In this document: positions 1-6,257 of the stretch, in pieces | How positions within the stretch are numbered: the stretch's first letter is position 1 | Layout: every line of letters begins with the position of its first letter | Assembly: GCA_017446125.1 (NCBI GenBank) | Contig: JAFSRL010000147.1 | Location: forward strand, 1 to 9,476 | Direction: 5' to 3' | From: Lachnospiraceae bacterium | Lineage (GTDB): Bacteria > Bacillota > Clostridia > Lachnospirales > Lachnospiraceae | Length of the DNA: 9,476 nt | The notes under the pieces: generated by a model | Databases searched by the model: none | Told to the model about the DNA's origin: nothing | What the model saw: the letters and a program-made list of their open reading frames with translations, nothing else | Made by a program: the position numbers and the translations under genes

Positions 1-315
1 TATAAAATCTCCGAGTTCTACCGGCATGACCATTCCTTACGTTATTTCTACTGTGACATCATTGACTTCGCGCCCCATCCGGACGAGGAAAACGCGTTTC
101 TCGTCACCGACCTTTTGGCGGATGTAATCTGTTATCCGGACGGACGTGTGCGTGTCATGGACCTCGACGAACTCACCGACGCGTTTGACAAGGGACTGCT
201 CTCAGACACACTCTTAAAAAAGAGCCTGCTCTCCCTCAACGCGCTTTTGGGCGAAATCTACGAACGGGGCATCTCCCGTCTGACCGCACCCATCGAAGCC
301 GCAAGGCATCAATAA
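1..315 (+). CDS. DUF402 domain protein, 3' part (5' end outside window)
   Basis: Frame 1 is open from the first base to the TAA at 313-315, giving the last 104 residues of a gene that begins before the window. The core (residues about 14-65 of the visible part) reads RYFYCDIIDF, then LVTDLLADVICYPDGRV, then VMDLDEL. This is the signature of DUF402 proteins: an aromatic/acidic strand followed by a D-L-x-x-D-V-x-x-Y-P-D-G turn. Some family members (for example NtdP of Firmicutes, and FomD) hydrolyse nucleoside tri- or diphosphates with metal bound by Asp/Glu residues. Whether this one does so is inference. The helical tail (about residues 70-104) fits the usual C-terminus. An ATG-less start or internal start is not needed, because the frame stays open to the edge. 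The gene converges with the wall hydrolase gene and overlaps its stop codon by 7 bases, leaving no room for a separate terminator. Confidence 0.85.
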   Translation, partial: YKISEFYRHDHSLRYFYCDIIDFAPHPDEENAFLVTDLLADVICYPDGRVRVMDLDELTDAFDKGLLSDTLLKKSLLSLNALLGEIYERGISRLTAPIEAARHQ

Positions 316-1259
316 AAGATGTGTCCACCGATCTGTATTCCCGTCAGCCCCGGAATGGGGGTGCGGAAGAACACGCAATTTCCCACGTTCGTTTCCCCGC
401 TCATCGCCGCGTCCGCAGCCTGATAGCAGGAGTCCGTCGCCTTGCCCTGGGCTAAGGCTAAGGGCAGGTGCCCGTCATCCACCGGCGAAAACTGCCGCCG
501 TTGGTAAATGACACCCACAATGGTGTCCGGAAAAACAGAGCTTAACACGCGGTTCATCACGACCGCGCCCACCGCCAGCTTTCCTTCGTAGGGCTGGTTG
601 CCCGCCTCACAGTAAATCAAATTTGCCAAAAGATACCGGTCCCCGTCCGCAAACGTCACCTCGGAGATATCCCGCCAGCTCGACTGTCTTGCCAGCGAGG
701 AAAGCCGGATTTCTTCCGCAAGCTTTGCCTCCAGTTCCTTGATGTTTTGCTCTTCCTGTTTGATCTGTTCCTGCAGCGCGTCCGCCTGCGCTTCCGCGTC
801 CGCGATTTCATCCGCGTACTGCATGATGGAACCGCTTGTGGCATTCACAAGCCCGGACACCTTCGCCTGCTCCGCGCTCGCCAAGCGCTCCTGATTGCCC
901 AGCGCCTCCATCTGTGCGGTTAACTGCTGCTCCTGGAATTCGATGTCGGAGCGCGTATTCTGGTACTCCGTCAGCTTCTTTCTGTCGTAGGCGGAAAGCT
1001 GCGCAATGTAGCTGCCGTGGTTTAAAAAATCACCGAAATCGTCCGCGCCGAAGAGCATGTCCATCAGTAAAAACTCCTGCTCCTCGTAAATGAACTGCAC
1101 GCGCTTCTTCATCGCGGCATACTGGCTCGCCTCCGTGTTGCGCGCTTCCTCAAGGTTCTGTCTGGTGACCTCGATGCTGTCCTGCGTCGTGCCGATATCG
1201 AATTCAATTTGGGCAAGGTTGTCGCTGACCTCCGTCAGCTCCTTGTTCAACCGGCTCAA
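309..1259 (-). CDS. C-terminal fragment of the interrupted wall hydrolase (coiled coil + Hydrolase_2)
   Basis: This is the longest open piece after the TAG, from a possible TTG at 1259 (316 residues). The frame is actually open from 1319, so the TTG is only the first start-like codon. The GGGAGAG before it lies too close to act as a normal ribosome binding site, and no ATG occurs nearby. A product started here would lack the signal/anchor segment and would stay in the cytoplasm, where a wall hydrolase has no substrate. A functional separate gene is therefore unlikely. The Hydrolase_2 domain itself (residues about 204-316) looks intact. Confidence 0.5.
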   Translation of the reverse strand: MSRLNKELTEVSDNLAQIEFDIGTTQDSIEVTRQNLEEARNTEASQYAAMKKRVQFIYEEQEFLLMDMLFGADDFGDFLNHGSYIAQLSAYDRKKLTEYQNTRSDIEFQEQQLTAQMEALGNQERLASAEQAKVSGLVNATSGSIMQYADEIADAEAQADALQEQIKQEEQNIKELEAKLAEEIRLSSLARQSSWRDISEVTFADGDRYLLANLIYCEAGNQPYEGKLAVGAVVMNRVLSSVFPDTIVGVIYQRRQFSPVDDGHLPLALAQGKATDSCYQAADAAMSGETNVGNCVFFRTPIPGLTGIQIGGHIFY

Positions 1260-1319
1260 CTCTCCCTGCAGGGTGTCCTTTTCCTCGTTTAAGTCCGTGA
1301 TGTTTTCCTGGACGCCGGA

Positions 1320-1523
1320 CTAAGTGCTCTCCGTCTGCTCCTTCTGGTCCTTTGCTTCCTGCAGCTTCTTTCTGGTTTCCTCCGTCGCGAAGGTGTTTCC
1401 CGTAAACGCGCGCACCAAAACAAACACACAGCCCGCGAAAAATACTGTGCGCAGGATGTGCCGGATGCGACGCCTTGCGTCTAAAGACCCTTCTTCCAAT
1501 TGTGCGGTGTCTTCTTCCCTCAT
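1320..1523 (-). CDS. N-terminal fragment of the interrupted wall hydrolase (membrane anchor)
   Basis: Taken at face value this is a 67-residue product ending at the TAG. It has an acidic start (MREEDTAQLEE), a basic stretch, one hydrophobic segment (about residues 23-46) and a short charged helix (ATEETRKKLQEAKDQKEQTEST). It has no catalytic domain. I read it as the export and anchor part of the full hydrolase rather than an independent gene, since the coiled coil resumes in the same frame immediately after the stop. Confidence 0.5.
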   Translation of the reverse strand: MREEDTAQLEEGSLDARRRIRHILRTVFFAGCVFVLVRAFTGNTFATEETRKKLQEAKDQKEQTEST

Positions 1524-1536
1524 TGATTATCCCGCA

Positions 1537-2019
1537 TCAGATTTTAATCTTAATCTCTCTTCCGCTTTGCGTGTATTGATAGTACCGTACGCCCGCCGCG
1601 TCAAACATCCGCTTCGACGCCTTGACCGAGGGCGTGTCCGCGTATTTGTCAGAGTCGTAGACAACCGTGCGGATGCCCGCCTGGATGATAGCCTTCGAGC
1701 ATTCGTTGCACGGGAACAGCGATACGTACAGCATCGCCCCGTCTAAAGAGCCGCCCCGGTAATTCAAAATCGCGTTCAGCTCCGAGTGCGTCACATACGG
1801 GTACTTCGTGTCCAGCTCAGAGTCCGCTTCGCGCTCCCACGGAAACTCGTCGTCGGAAACCCCTTTTGGAAATCCGTTGTATCCCATGGACAGGATCTTG
1901 TGATCCTCGCTCACGATGCAGCAGCCCACCTGTGTAGAGGGGTCCTTGCTGCGCAGTCCCGTAAGCTTCGCGATGCCCATAAAATATTCATCCCACGAAA
2001 TATAATCTTCTCTCTTCAT
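1537..2019 (-). CDS. dCMP deaminase-family zinc enzyme (ComEB-like)
   Basis: A 160-residue member of the cytidine/deoxycytidylate deaminase superfamily. The zinc site is complete: HSE (His78, with Glu80 as the proton shuttle) and PCNEC (Cys104, Cys107). Upstream, SKDPSTQVGCCIV and GYNGFP are typical of dCMP deaminases, and DDEFPW precedes the His motif. The expected reaction is hydrolytic deamination of dCMP to dUMP, feeding dTMP synthesis in the cytosol; the closest named relative is ComEB of Bacillus. I chose ATG 2019 (MKREDYISW) because GAGG lies 6 bases before it and the family starts there. An in-frame ATG at 2076 would add 19 residues lying inside the end of upp and not matching the family. 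The gene follows upp by 25 bases in the operon and ends at TGA 13 bases before the wall hydrolase gene. The deaminase call is strong; the exact substrate is inferred. Confidence 0.9.
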   Translation of the reverse strand: MKREDYISWDEYFMGIAKLTGLRSKDPSTQVGCCIVSEDHKILSMGYNGFPKGVSDDEFPWEREADSELDTKYPYVTHSELNAILNYRGGSLDGAMLYVSLFPCNECSKAIIQAGIRTVVYDSDKYADTPSVKASKRMFDAAGVRYYQYTQSGREIKIKI

Positions 2020-2025
2020 CCTTTT

Positions 2026-2029
2026 CCTC
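2026..2029 (-). promoter_or_regulatory. Shine-Dalgarno deciding the deaminase start
   Basis: GAGG on the minus strand, six bases (AAAAGG) before ATG 2019. It supports the 160-residue product over the longer reading that begins at 2076 within upp. Confidence 0.6.
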
Positions 2030-2044
2030 GCAATCGCGTCTTCG

Positions 2045-2674
2045 TTACTTGGTTCCGAAAATTCTGTCACCCGCATCGCCCAACCCCGGCACGATGTACG
2101 CGTGGTCGTTTAGCTCCTTGTCCTCCGCGCCCACAAAAATGTCGACGTCCGGATGATCCTTTTGAATGCGCTCGATGCCCTGCGTTGCCGCCAGGATGCA
2201 CATCAGGTGAATCTTCCTGCAGCCGCGCTGCTTCAACATGGTGAGCGCCGCGGAAATCGACCCGCCGGTCGCAAGCATGGGATCGACCAAAAAGACCTCG
2301 CGCTCCGCGCAGTCCGGCGGCAGCTTGCAGTAATACTCCACCGGCTCAAGGGTCTTGGGATCGCGGTAGAGACCGATGTGCCCCACCTTCGCCGTCGGGA
2401 TTAAGGTGAGCATTCCGTCCACCATCCCTAAGCCCGCGCGCAGGATGGGAACGATGCAGAGCTTTCTTCCCTTCAGCTCCTGTACGGTCGCCGGTCCGAT
2501 GGGCGTTTCGATGTCCACGTCCTGCAACTGCAGGTTCCGTGTCGCCTCATAACAGATTAACATCGCGATTTCCGAAATCGTCTGGCGGAAATCCTTGGTG
2601 CCGGTTTCCTTGCGCCTGACATAGCCGATCTTGTGCTTGATCAGCGGATGATCCATGATTGTAACGTTCGACAT
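2045..2674 (-). CDS. upp: Uracil phosphoribosyltransferase
   Basis: A 209-residue protein, the usual length for Upp. It salvages uracil by transferring phosphoribose from PRPP to form UMP in the cytosol. The PRPP-binding loop is VDPMLATGGS (residues 130-139), the N-terminal substrate loop includes PILRAGLGM (76-84), and the uracil-binding C-terminus YIVPGLGDAGDRIFGTK (193-209) is intact. The start ATG 2674 is preceded by AGGAG at a 4-base spacing. The gene begins 12 bases after the rpiB stop in the same reading frame and ends at TAA 25 bases before the deaminase gene, so it is surely co-transcribed. UMP salvage next to a dCMP deaminase and a pentose-phosphate isomerase makes a small nucleotide-supply cluster. 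Confidence 0.97.
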   Translation of the reverse strand: MSNVTIMDHPLIKHKIGYVRRKETGTKDFRQTISEIAMLICYEATRNLQLQDVDIETPIGPATVQELKGRKLCIVPILRAGLGMVDGMLTLIPTAKVGHIGLYRDPKTLEPVEYYCKLPPDCAEREVFLVDPMLATGGSISAALTMLKQRGCRKIHLMCILAATQGIERIQKDHPDVDIFVGAEDKELNDHAYIVPGLGDAGDRIFGTK

Positions 2675-2686
2675 ATGGCTCCTTTC

Positions 2687-3130
2687 CTATTCCCCCTCAA
2701 TCCGCATGACCTTGTCGATCCGGCGGATGTGTTTTTCCTCGTTCGAGAACGGTGTCGTCAAAAAGACGTCGACCATTTCCAGACCCAAAAACGGCGCGAT
2801 GAACCCGCCGCCCAGGGCAAGCACGTTTGCGTCATTGTGTTCCCTGGTCAGGCGTGCGGTCGTCACGTCGTGGCACAACCCGCAGCGGATACCCTTGATT
2901 TTGTTCGCCGCCATGGAGATTCCGATGCCCGTCGTGCACACAACGATTCCCTTGTCGCAGGTTCCGTCCGCGACCGCCTTCGCCGCGAGGACGCCGTAGT
3001 CCGGATAATCGCAGGAGTCCGTCGTATGCGTGCCGAAGTCCTCCACCTCATATCCCTTTTCCTTCAGGTGCGCCACAATCTGTTCCTTGAGCGCAAAGCC
3101 GCCGTGATCCGAGCCAATCGCAACCTTCAT
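2687..3130 (-). CDS. rpiB: Ribose 5-phosphate isomerase B
   Basis: A 147-residue RpiB/LacAB-family sugar isomerase that interconverts ribose 5-phosphate and ribulose 5-phosphate in the non-oxidative pentose phosphate pathway. Visible motifs are IGSDHGGFALK (Asp8, His9), YPDYG, VVCTTGIGIS with the catalytic Cys65, ANKIKGIR, and REHNDANVLALG (His98, Asn99). The usual CGTGIG loop reads CTTGIG here, with Thr in place of the first Gly; the Cys is kept. I chose ATG 3130 because AAAGGAG lies 5 bases upstream. The in-frame ATG at 3145 overlaps that ribosome binding site and adds five non-conserved residues. The stop is TAG at 2687-2689. RpiB fits the neighbouring upp because ribose 5-phosphate is the precursor of PRPP. 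Allose-type isomerase activity cannot be excluded but the context favours RpiB. Confidence 0.94.
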   Translation of the reverse strand: MKVAIGSDHGGFALKEQIVAHLKEKGYEVEDFGTHTTDSCDYPDYGVLAAKAVADGTCDKGIVVCTTGIGISMAANKIKGIRCGLCHDVTTARLTREHNDANVLALGGGFIAPFLGLEMVDVFLTTPFSNEEKHIRRIDKVMRIEGE

Positions 3131-3135
3131 AGCCA

Positions 3136-3142
3136 CTCCTTT
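3136..3142 (-). promoter_or_regulatory. Shine-Dalgarno deciding the rpiB start
   Basis: AAAGGAG on the minus strand with a 5-base spacer (TGGCT) to ATG 3130. It directly follows the competing ATG at 3143-3145, so that upstream ATG has no ribosome binding site of its own and is unlikely to be used. Confidence 0.7.
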
Positions 3143-3157
3143 CATTAATCAAAAAAT

Positions 3158-4216
3158 CTATACATGAATCACAGTTTGTCCTGCTGCCTTCACAAGCCGG
3201 TTCATCACCGCCGCGCCCACGCCTTCCTCGGAAACACCCTCCGCGTAAATCGCATCGATTCCAAAGGCATCCATCTCACGCAGCGCGAAAAACAACATCT
3301 TCGAAAGGGCTCGGGGCGCGTCCTTCTCCGGAAACGTCACGACGCGGTCCGCTTCGTAACGCGCCTTCTTCGTTTCGCCGCAGATCACGCCGGTGCGCAG
3401 GCCCTGTTCCTTGTCCTGCTTTAAGCGGGCGCAGATTTCTTTTGCCACCGCGTCCGCTTCCCCCGTCACGACAAGGAGCGTTCCGTTCGGGGCGTAGTGC
3501 CTGTATTTCATGCCGGGTGCCTTCGGCGCACGCGGATCCTTCTCGTCCATGCCGGACGAGGTAACAACGCTTCGTCCCAGCACGTCCTGTAGCATTTCTC
3601 CGGTGATGAAGCCCGGGCGCAGGATGACGGGTTCTTCTCCCGTCAAATCGAGCACTGTGGATTCGATGCCCAAAACGGCACTGCCGCCGTCGATGATGTA
3701 ATCCACGCGTCCGTCCAAATCCTCTTTGCAATGTGCCGCCGTCGTGGGCGAGGGGCGTCCCGAAAGGTTTGCGCTCGGTGCAGCGACAAAGCCGCCGGAA
3801 GCCTTGATGAGCTCCTGCGCGATGGTTAAGGACGGAAATCGAACCGCCACCGTATCAAGACCGCCCGTCGTTTCATACGGAACCTCGTTTTGCTTGTGCA
3901 GCACACAGGTCAGGGGGCCCGGCCAAAAAGCATCCGCAAGACGATAGAACACATCCGGAATGTCCTTTGCAAGGCGCTTCACATCCTCCGTCGCGGCGAC
4001 GTGCACGATGAGCGGGTTATCTGAGGGGCGTCCCTTTGCCGCATAAATCTTTTTTGCCGCCTCTTTGTCGAATGCCATGCCGCCAAGGCCGTACACGGTC
4101 TCTGTCGGAAAGGCAACGAGGGCGCCGTTTGCAAGCGCATTTCCGGCTTCCTTCAGTGCATGAAGCGCCACAGCGTCGATATGCTGTTCGTCAAGCTGCA
4201 GGTAAACCGTTTTCAT
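3158..4216 (-). CDS. sua5: Threonylcarbamoyl-AMP synthase, long Sua5 form
   Basis: A 352-residue Sua5/YrdC protein. It makes L-threonylcarbamoyl-AMP from threonine, bicarbonate and ATP, the first step of t6A37 tRNA modification; TsaD, TsaB and TsaE complete it. The YrdC domain (about residues 15-210) shows FPTETVYGLG (36-45), KGRPSDNPLIVH (61-72), PGPLT (99-103), SANLSGRPSPT (148-158) and GIESTVLDL (183-191). The linker KAPGMKYRHYAP (about 232-243) leads to the C-terminal Sua5 domain (about 244-352), so this is the long form and not the short TsaC. The start codon overlaps the GH18 stop as ATGA, and no Shine-Dalgarno is visible before it, so its translation probably depends on ribosomes finishing the upstream gene. 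It ends at TAG, 27 bases before rpiB. The sua5-rpiB-upp order is a familiar one in Firmicutes. Confidence 0.96.
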   Translation of the reverse strand: MKTVYLQLDEQHIDAVALHALKEAGNALANGALVAFPTETVYGLGGMAFDKEAAKKIYAAKGRPSDNPLIVHVAATEDVKRLAKDIPDVFYRLADAFWPGPLTCVLHKQNEVPYETTGGLDTVAVRFPSLTIAQELIKASGGFVAAPSANLSGRPSPTTAAHCKEDLDGRVDYIIDGGSAVLGIESTVLDLTGEEPVILRPGFITGEMLQDVLGRSVVTSSGMDEKDPRAPKAPGMKYRHYAPNGTLLVVTGEADAVAKEICARLKQDKEQGLRTGVICGETKKARYEADRVVTFPEKDAPRALSKMLFFALREMDAFGIDAIYAEGVSEEGVGAAVMNRLVKAAGQTVIHV

Positions 4217-5913
4217 TGCTGCAGGTAAGCCGAAATCGTATCCCAGATATCCGGCGTTTCAAACCCGAGCTTCCATGCCGCCACGCCCGCGATCTCGTGA
4301 TGCTGCATGGCGGAGAGCTTCGCCGAAACGGATTCCGTATCCTCCATCCAGACCTGATAGAACTTGCTGCCTTCCGTCTTTTCTCCGTAATTCTGGCAGG
4401 TTGTTTCATCCCAGGTTAAGGTGATGCCGTGGTTGTTCACGAAGTCCTGCGCCTGCCGCATGCCCACCGCCTGCGAGGTGAGCGTACCGTTTTCCGTCGT
4501 CCAGATTCTGGTATAGAACGGAATCGCATTGATTACCTTTTCCGCCGGGACCTCCTCGAGTGTGCGCGTGATGCCGCCCGTCACATAATCGATTGAAGCG
4601 ACGCTGCCCGCCTCCGTGGAGAAGGTGCCGTGCTCATCGTATCCCATGATGATGACGTAATCGCACACAACCCCCTGCTCCTTGCGGTGGTAATGGTTGT
4701 TGTAATTCATGGGAACATAGTTGTCGACCGAAAGCACCAGCCCCCTTGCCCTGCAGGCAATGGAAAGCTCCCTGATAAACTGGATGAAGCTTTCACCGCT
4801 GACCTCGTCGATGAATTCAAAGTCGATGTTGATCCCGTCAAAGCCTGTCGCGTCCGCTTCCCGCATCAGATTGTTGATGAGGTTTGCGCGCGAGGAAGCG
4901 CGGGAGAGAATCTGGTAATCACTGATGGTGCTTTTGTGGTCGATGTCGTTGATCAATGCCCAGACATCGAGTCCCAAGGCATGCGCCTCGTTCACATAGG
5001 CGGCGGAGCCAAAGCTCGTAAAGTTCCCCTCGTTGTCCGAAAGCGAGTACCAGGTCGGGGAAACGGTGTTGAGTCCCCTGGTCCCCTCCACCAATTCGCG
5101 CAGCGTGTCGTTACCGGAAATCCCCGCCACGTTGTGCCAGGCAAGATTAATCTTGTAGGGCTTGAATACGGAGGTATAATTGAACACCGGTGCCTCCCTG
5201 GGAATCGTGACCGTGTGCTCCCCGGCTGCACTTAAGCGCTTGTTCTCGACGTAGCCGATAAAGCCGTTCATTGTCTTGACCTTCGTCCAGGTCTCCATCT
5301 CCTCCAGAACGATGACCTTGTCGTCGCGCGTTAAGTCCTCCAAAACGGGGCTCTTGACGCCGCCGCGTTCCCTGAGCTTGGTGTCTTTTTTGAGCGTGGC
5401 GGCGGGGAAGGTTTCATTCGCGACATGCAGTTCCAAATGATTGGGGGCGATGTAGCCCTCATACAGAAAGTCCGTATACTTCTTCACGTAGTCCAAGGCC
5501 ACGTAAAGCGTATCCTGTTCGTAACGGGCAATCACATAGGATTCCTCCGACACGGTTCCGTCCGTGGAGGTCGCCGTATTGGTGCCGATTTCGGATGTGA
5601 TGATTGCCTCCGGGGTTGTGTAAAGAAGGGTGTTGTCCTCCGCACCGTGATAAAAACGGTCGTTTAACAGTGTCTGTACCGAGGAAAAGTCCAGATAGAA
5701 CACATTCTCATAAAGACGTGCGTGTATGTCCGTAATCTCATTGTTCAAAATGACCGGAACATCCGCTTCGTCGCGGATGCCGAAGTATGTTTCCAGGTCC
5801 GCGCGCTCATTCGAATACGAGTATCGCTCCAACAGCCGCGGAATCAGATAAATTCCGCCCAATACCAGCACCAGGACCAGGATGATTATCACCGGTAATG
5901 CCTTTTTTTTCAT
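4213..5913 (-). CDS. Membrane-anchored SH3b + GH18 glycosidase (SleL/YaaH-like)
   Basis: A 566-residue protein with one N-terminal hydrophobic helix (residues about 5-25 after MKKK), an extracytoplasmic region (about 50-165) that resembles copper-amine-oxidase-N/stalk-type domains, a bacterial SH3 domain (about 173-230, ending GFIGYVENKRL), and a GH18 domain (about 250-566). The GH18 catalytic motif is FDGINIDFE (358-366), with Glu366 as the likely acid and Asp364 kept. Asn replaces the first inner Asp, as in the YaaH/SleL group. IIMGYDEH (421-428) and AAWKLGFE (545-552) are further family marks. Relatives cleave N-acetylglucosaminyl bonds in peptidoglycan or spore cortex, but there is no LysM repeat here, so the wall or cortex role is inferred. 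The start ATG 5913 has GGAG 7 bases upstream. It is the first gene of the operon and its TGA overlaps the sua5 ATG. Confidence 0.9.
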   Translation of the reverse strand: MKKKALPVIIILVLVLVLGGIYLIPRLLERYSYSNERADLETYFGIRDEADVPVILNNEITDIHARLYENVFYLDFSSVQTLLNDRFYHGAEDNTLLYTTPEAIITSEIGTNTATSTDGTVSEESYVIARYEQDTLYVALDYVKKYTDFLYEGYIAPNHLELHVANETFPAATLKKDTKLRERGGVKSPVLEDLTRDDKVIVLEEMETWTKVKTMNGFIGYVENKRLSAAGEHTVTIPREAPVFNYTSVFKPYKINLAWHNVAGISGNDTLRELVEGTRGLNTVSPTWYSLSDNEGNFTSFGSAAYVNEAHALGLDVWALINDIDHKSTISDYQILSRASSRANLINNLMREADATGFDGINIDFEFIDEVSGESFIQFIRELSIACRARGLVLSVDNYVPMNYNNHYHRKEQGVVCDYVIIMGYDEHGTFSTEAGSVASIDYVTGGITRTLEEVPAEKVINAIPFYTRIWTTENGTLTSQAVGMRQAQDFVNNHGITLTWDETTCQNYGEKTEGSKFYQVWMEDTESVSAKLSAMQHHEIAGVAAWKLGFETPDIWDTISAYLQQ

Positions 5914-5931
5914 AGTTTTTCTCCGATGGAT

Positions 5932-5960
5932 ATTGTACCACGATTACAACCATCCCACAA
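5932..5960 (-). promoter_or_regulatory. Candidate promoter of the GH18-sua5-rpiB-upp operon
   Basis: On the minus strand an extended -10, TGGTACAAT (5932-5940), is preceded at 17 bases by TTGTGG (5955-5960), a weak -35. The TGn extension can compensate for that. The predicted start near 5925 leaves a leader of only about 12 bases that begins at the Shine-Dalgarno, which is short, so other starts are possible. Confidence 0.4.
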
Positions 5961-6116
5961 TCAAAACCACCGTCTTTTCCACCCCGTTGTTCCCGTTCCC
6001 CGGACAGCGTCACGCCGCAAAATAGAGGTTCATGGATAGGATCGCCCCGTCACGGGCAAATGCCTGTTCGTGTAAGTATCCGCATGACGCCGCGCCGGAA
6101 ACCGGGCGAAATGCCC

Positions 6117-6128
6117 CATTTCTTGAAA
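6117..6128 (+). repeat. 12-bp direct repeat, copy 1
   Basis: CATTTCTTGAAA; the identical 12 bases recur at 6278-6289. The core ATTTC-TT-GAA(A) is close to a dyad, as in a small operator half, but I cannot assign a regulator. Confidence 0.5.
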
Positions 6129-6195
6129 CGCAAAACAAACGCAACAAATTAAAGATTCATTGTTTTCACTATCATTTATTTGGGGTGTTTAAGAT

Positions 6196-6222
6196 GGGAA
6201 TATTCCCGTTGAAAAACGGGAA
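6196..6222 (+). other. Overlapping hairpins: GGGAATATTCCC palindrome and GAAA-tetraloop stem
   Basis: GGGAATATTCCC (6196-6207) is a perfect palindrome. Its right arm is also the left arm of an 8-bp stem, TTCCCGTT (6203-6210) with AACGGGAA (6215-6222), closed by a GAAA loop. The two pairings exclude each other in one transcript. No T run follows, so it is not an intrinsic terminator. Confidence 0.5.
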
Positions 6223-6257
6223 GACAGAAATCCTGCTTTGATCTCTGTTTTGGGTTA

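Larger units (their letters stand above)
309..1523 (-). pseudogene. Coiled-coil cell wall hydrolase (SleB/Hydrolase_2 type) interrupted by in-frame TAG
   Basis: One reading frame runs from ATG 1523 to TGA 309-311 (404 codons) and is broken only by TAG at 1320-1322 (codon 68). In order it has an Arg-rich stretch (residues 18-25), a hydrophobic anchor or signal segment (about 23-46, VFFAGCVFVLV), a long heptad coiled coil (about 48-280), and a C-terminal Hydrolase_2 domain (about 292-404) with NLIYCEAGNQPYEGKLAVG, containing the likely catalytic Glu306, then VIYQRRQFSPV and the end GGHIFY. The middle (FIYEEQEF, DDFGDFLNHGSYI, YDRKKL) resembles the CwlO/PcsB N-terminal coiled-coil domain. Family knowledge: Hydrolase_2 enzymes such as SleB cleave peptidoglycan outside the membrane. 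The frame and coiled-coil register continue across the TAG (EQTEST-stop-SGVQENI), so the product was one protein. It is the last gene of the operon, 13 bases after the deaminase gene. The Shine-Dalgarno (GCGGGA) is weak. The alternative to a pseudogene is a sequencing error or read-through. Confidence 0.78.

Noticed and set aside
343..355. CCCC-GGAAT-GGGG hairpin as terminator of the hydrolase gene
   Set aside because: It is short, lies inside coding sequence on the minus strand before the stop, and has no T run.
1320..1322. Genome-wide amber recoding as the explanation of the TAG
   Set aside because: Within this operon sua5 and rpiB both end at TAG exactly where their families end, so TAG is used as a normal stop; limited read-through is still possible.
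2020..2076. Longer deaminase start at ATG 2076
   Set aside because: The extra 19 residues come from the end of upp read in another frame and do not match the family; a ribosome binding site precedes ATG 2019.
1324..2244. Plus-strand open frames opposite the hydrolase, deaminase and upp genes
   Set aside because: Arg/His/Ala-rich shadows of well-supported minus-strand genes.
6040..6117. Possible c-di-GMP-I type riboswitch, because of GGGCAAA and GACGC strings
   Set aside because: The conserved core and the receptor and tetraloop order are not present; the similarity is limited to short GC-rich words.
6032..6241. Small plus-strand reading frame (69 residues) in the intergenic region
   Set aside because: There is a short GAGG before it, but the Cys/His/Lys-rich product matches nothing I know, and it runs through the hairpin block without codon-like composition.
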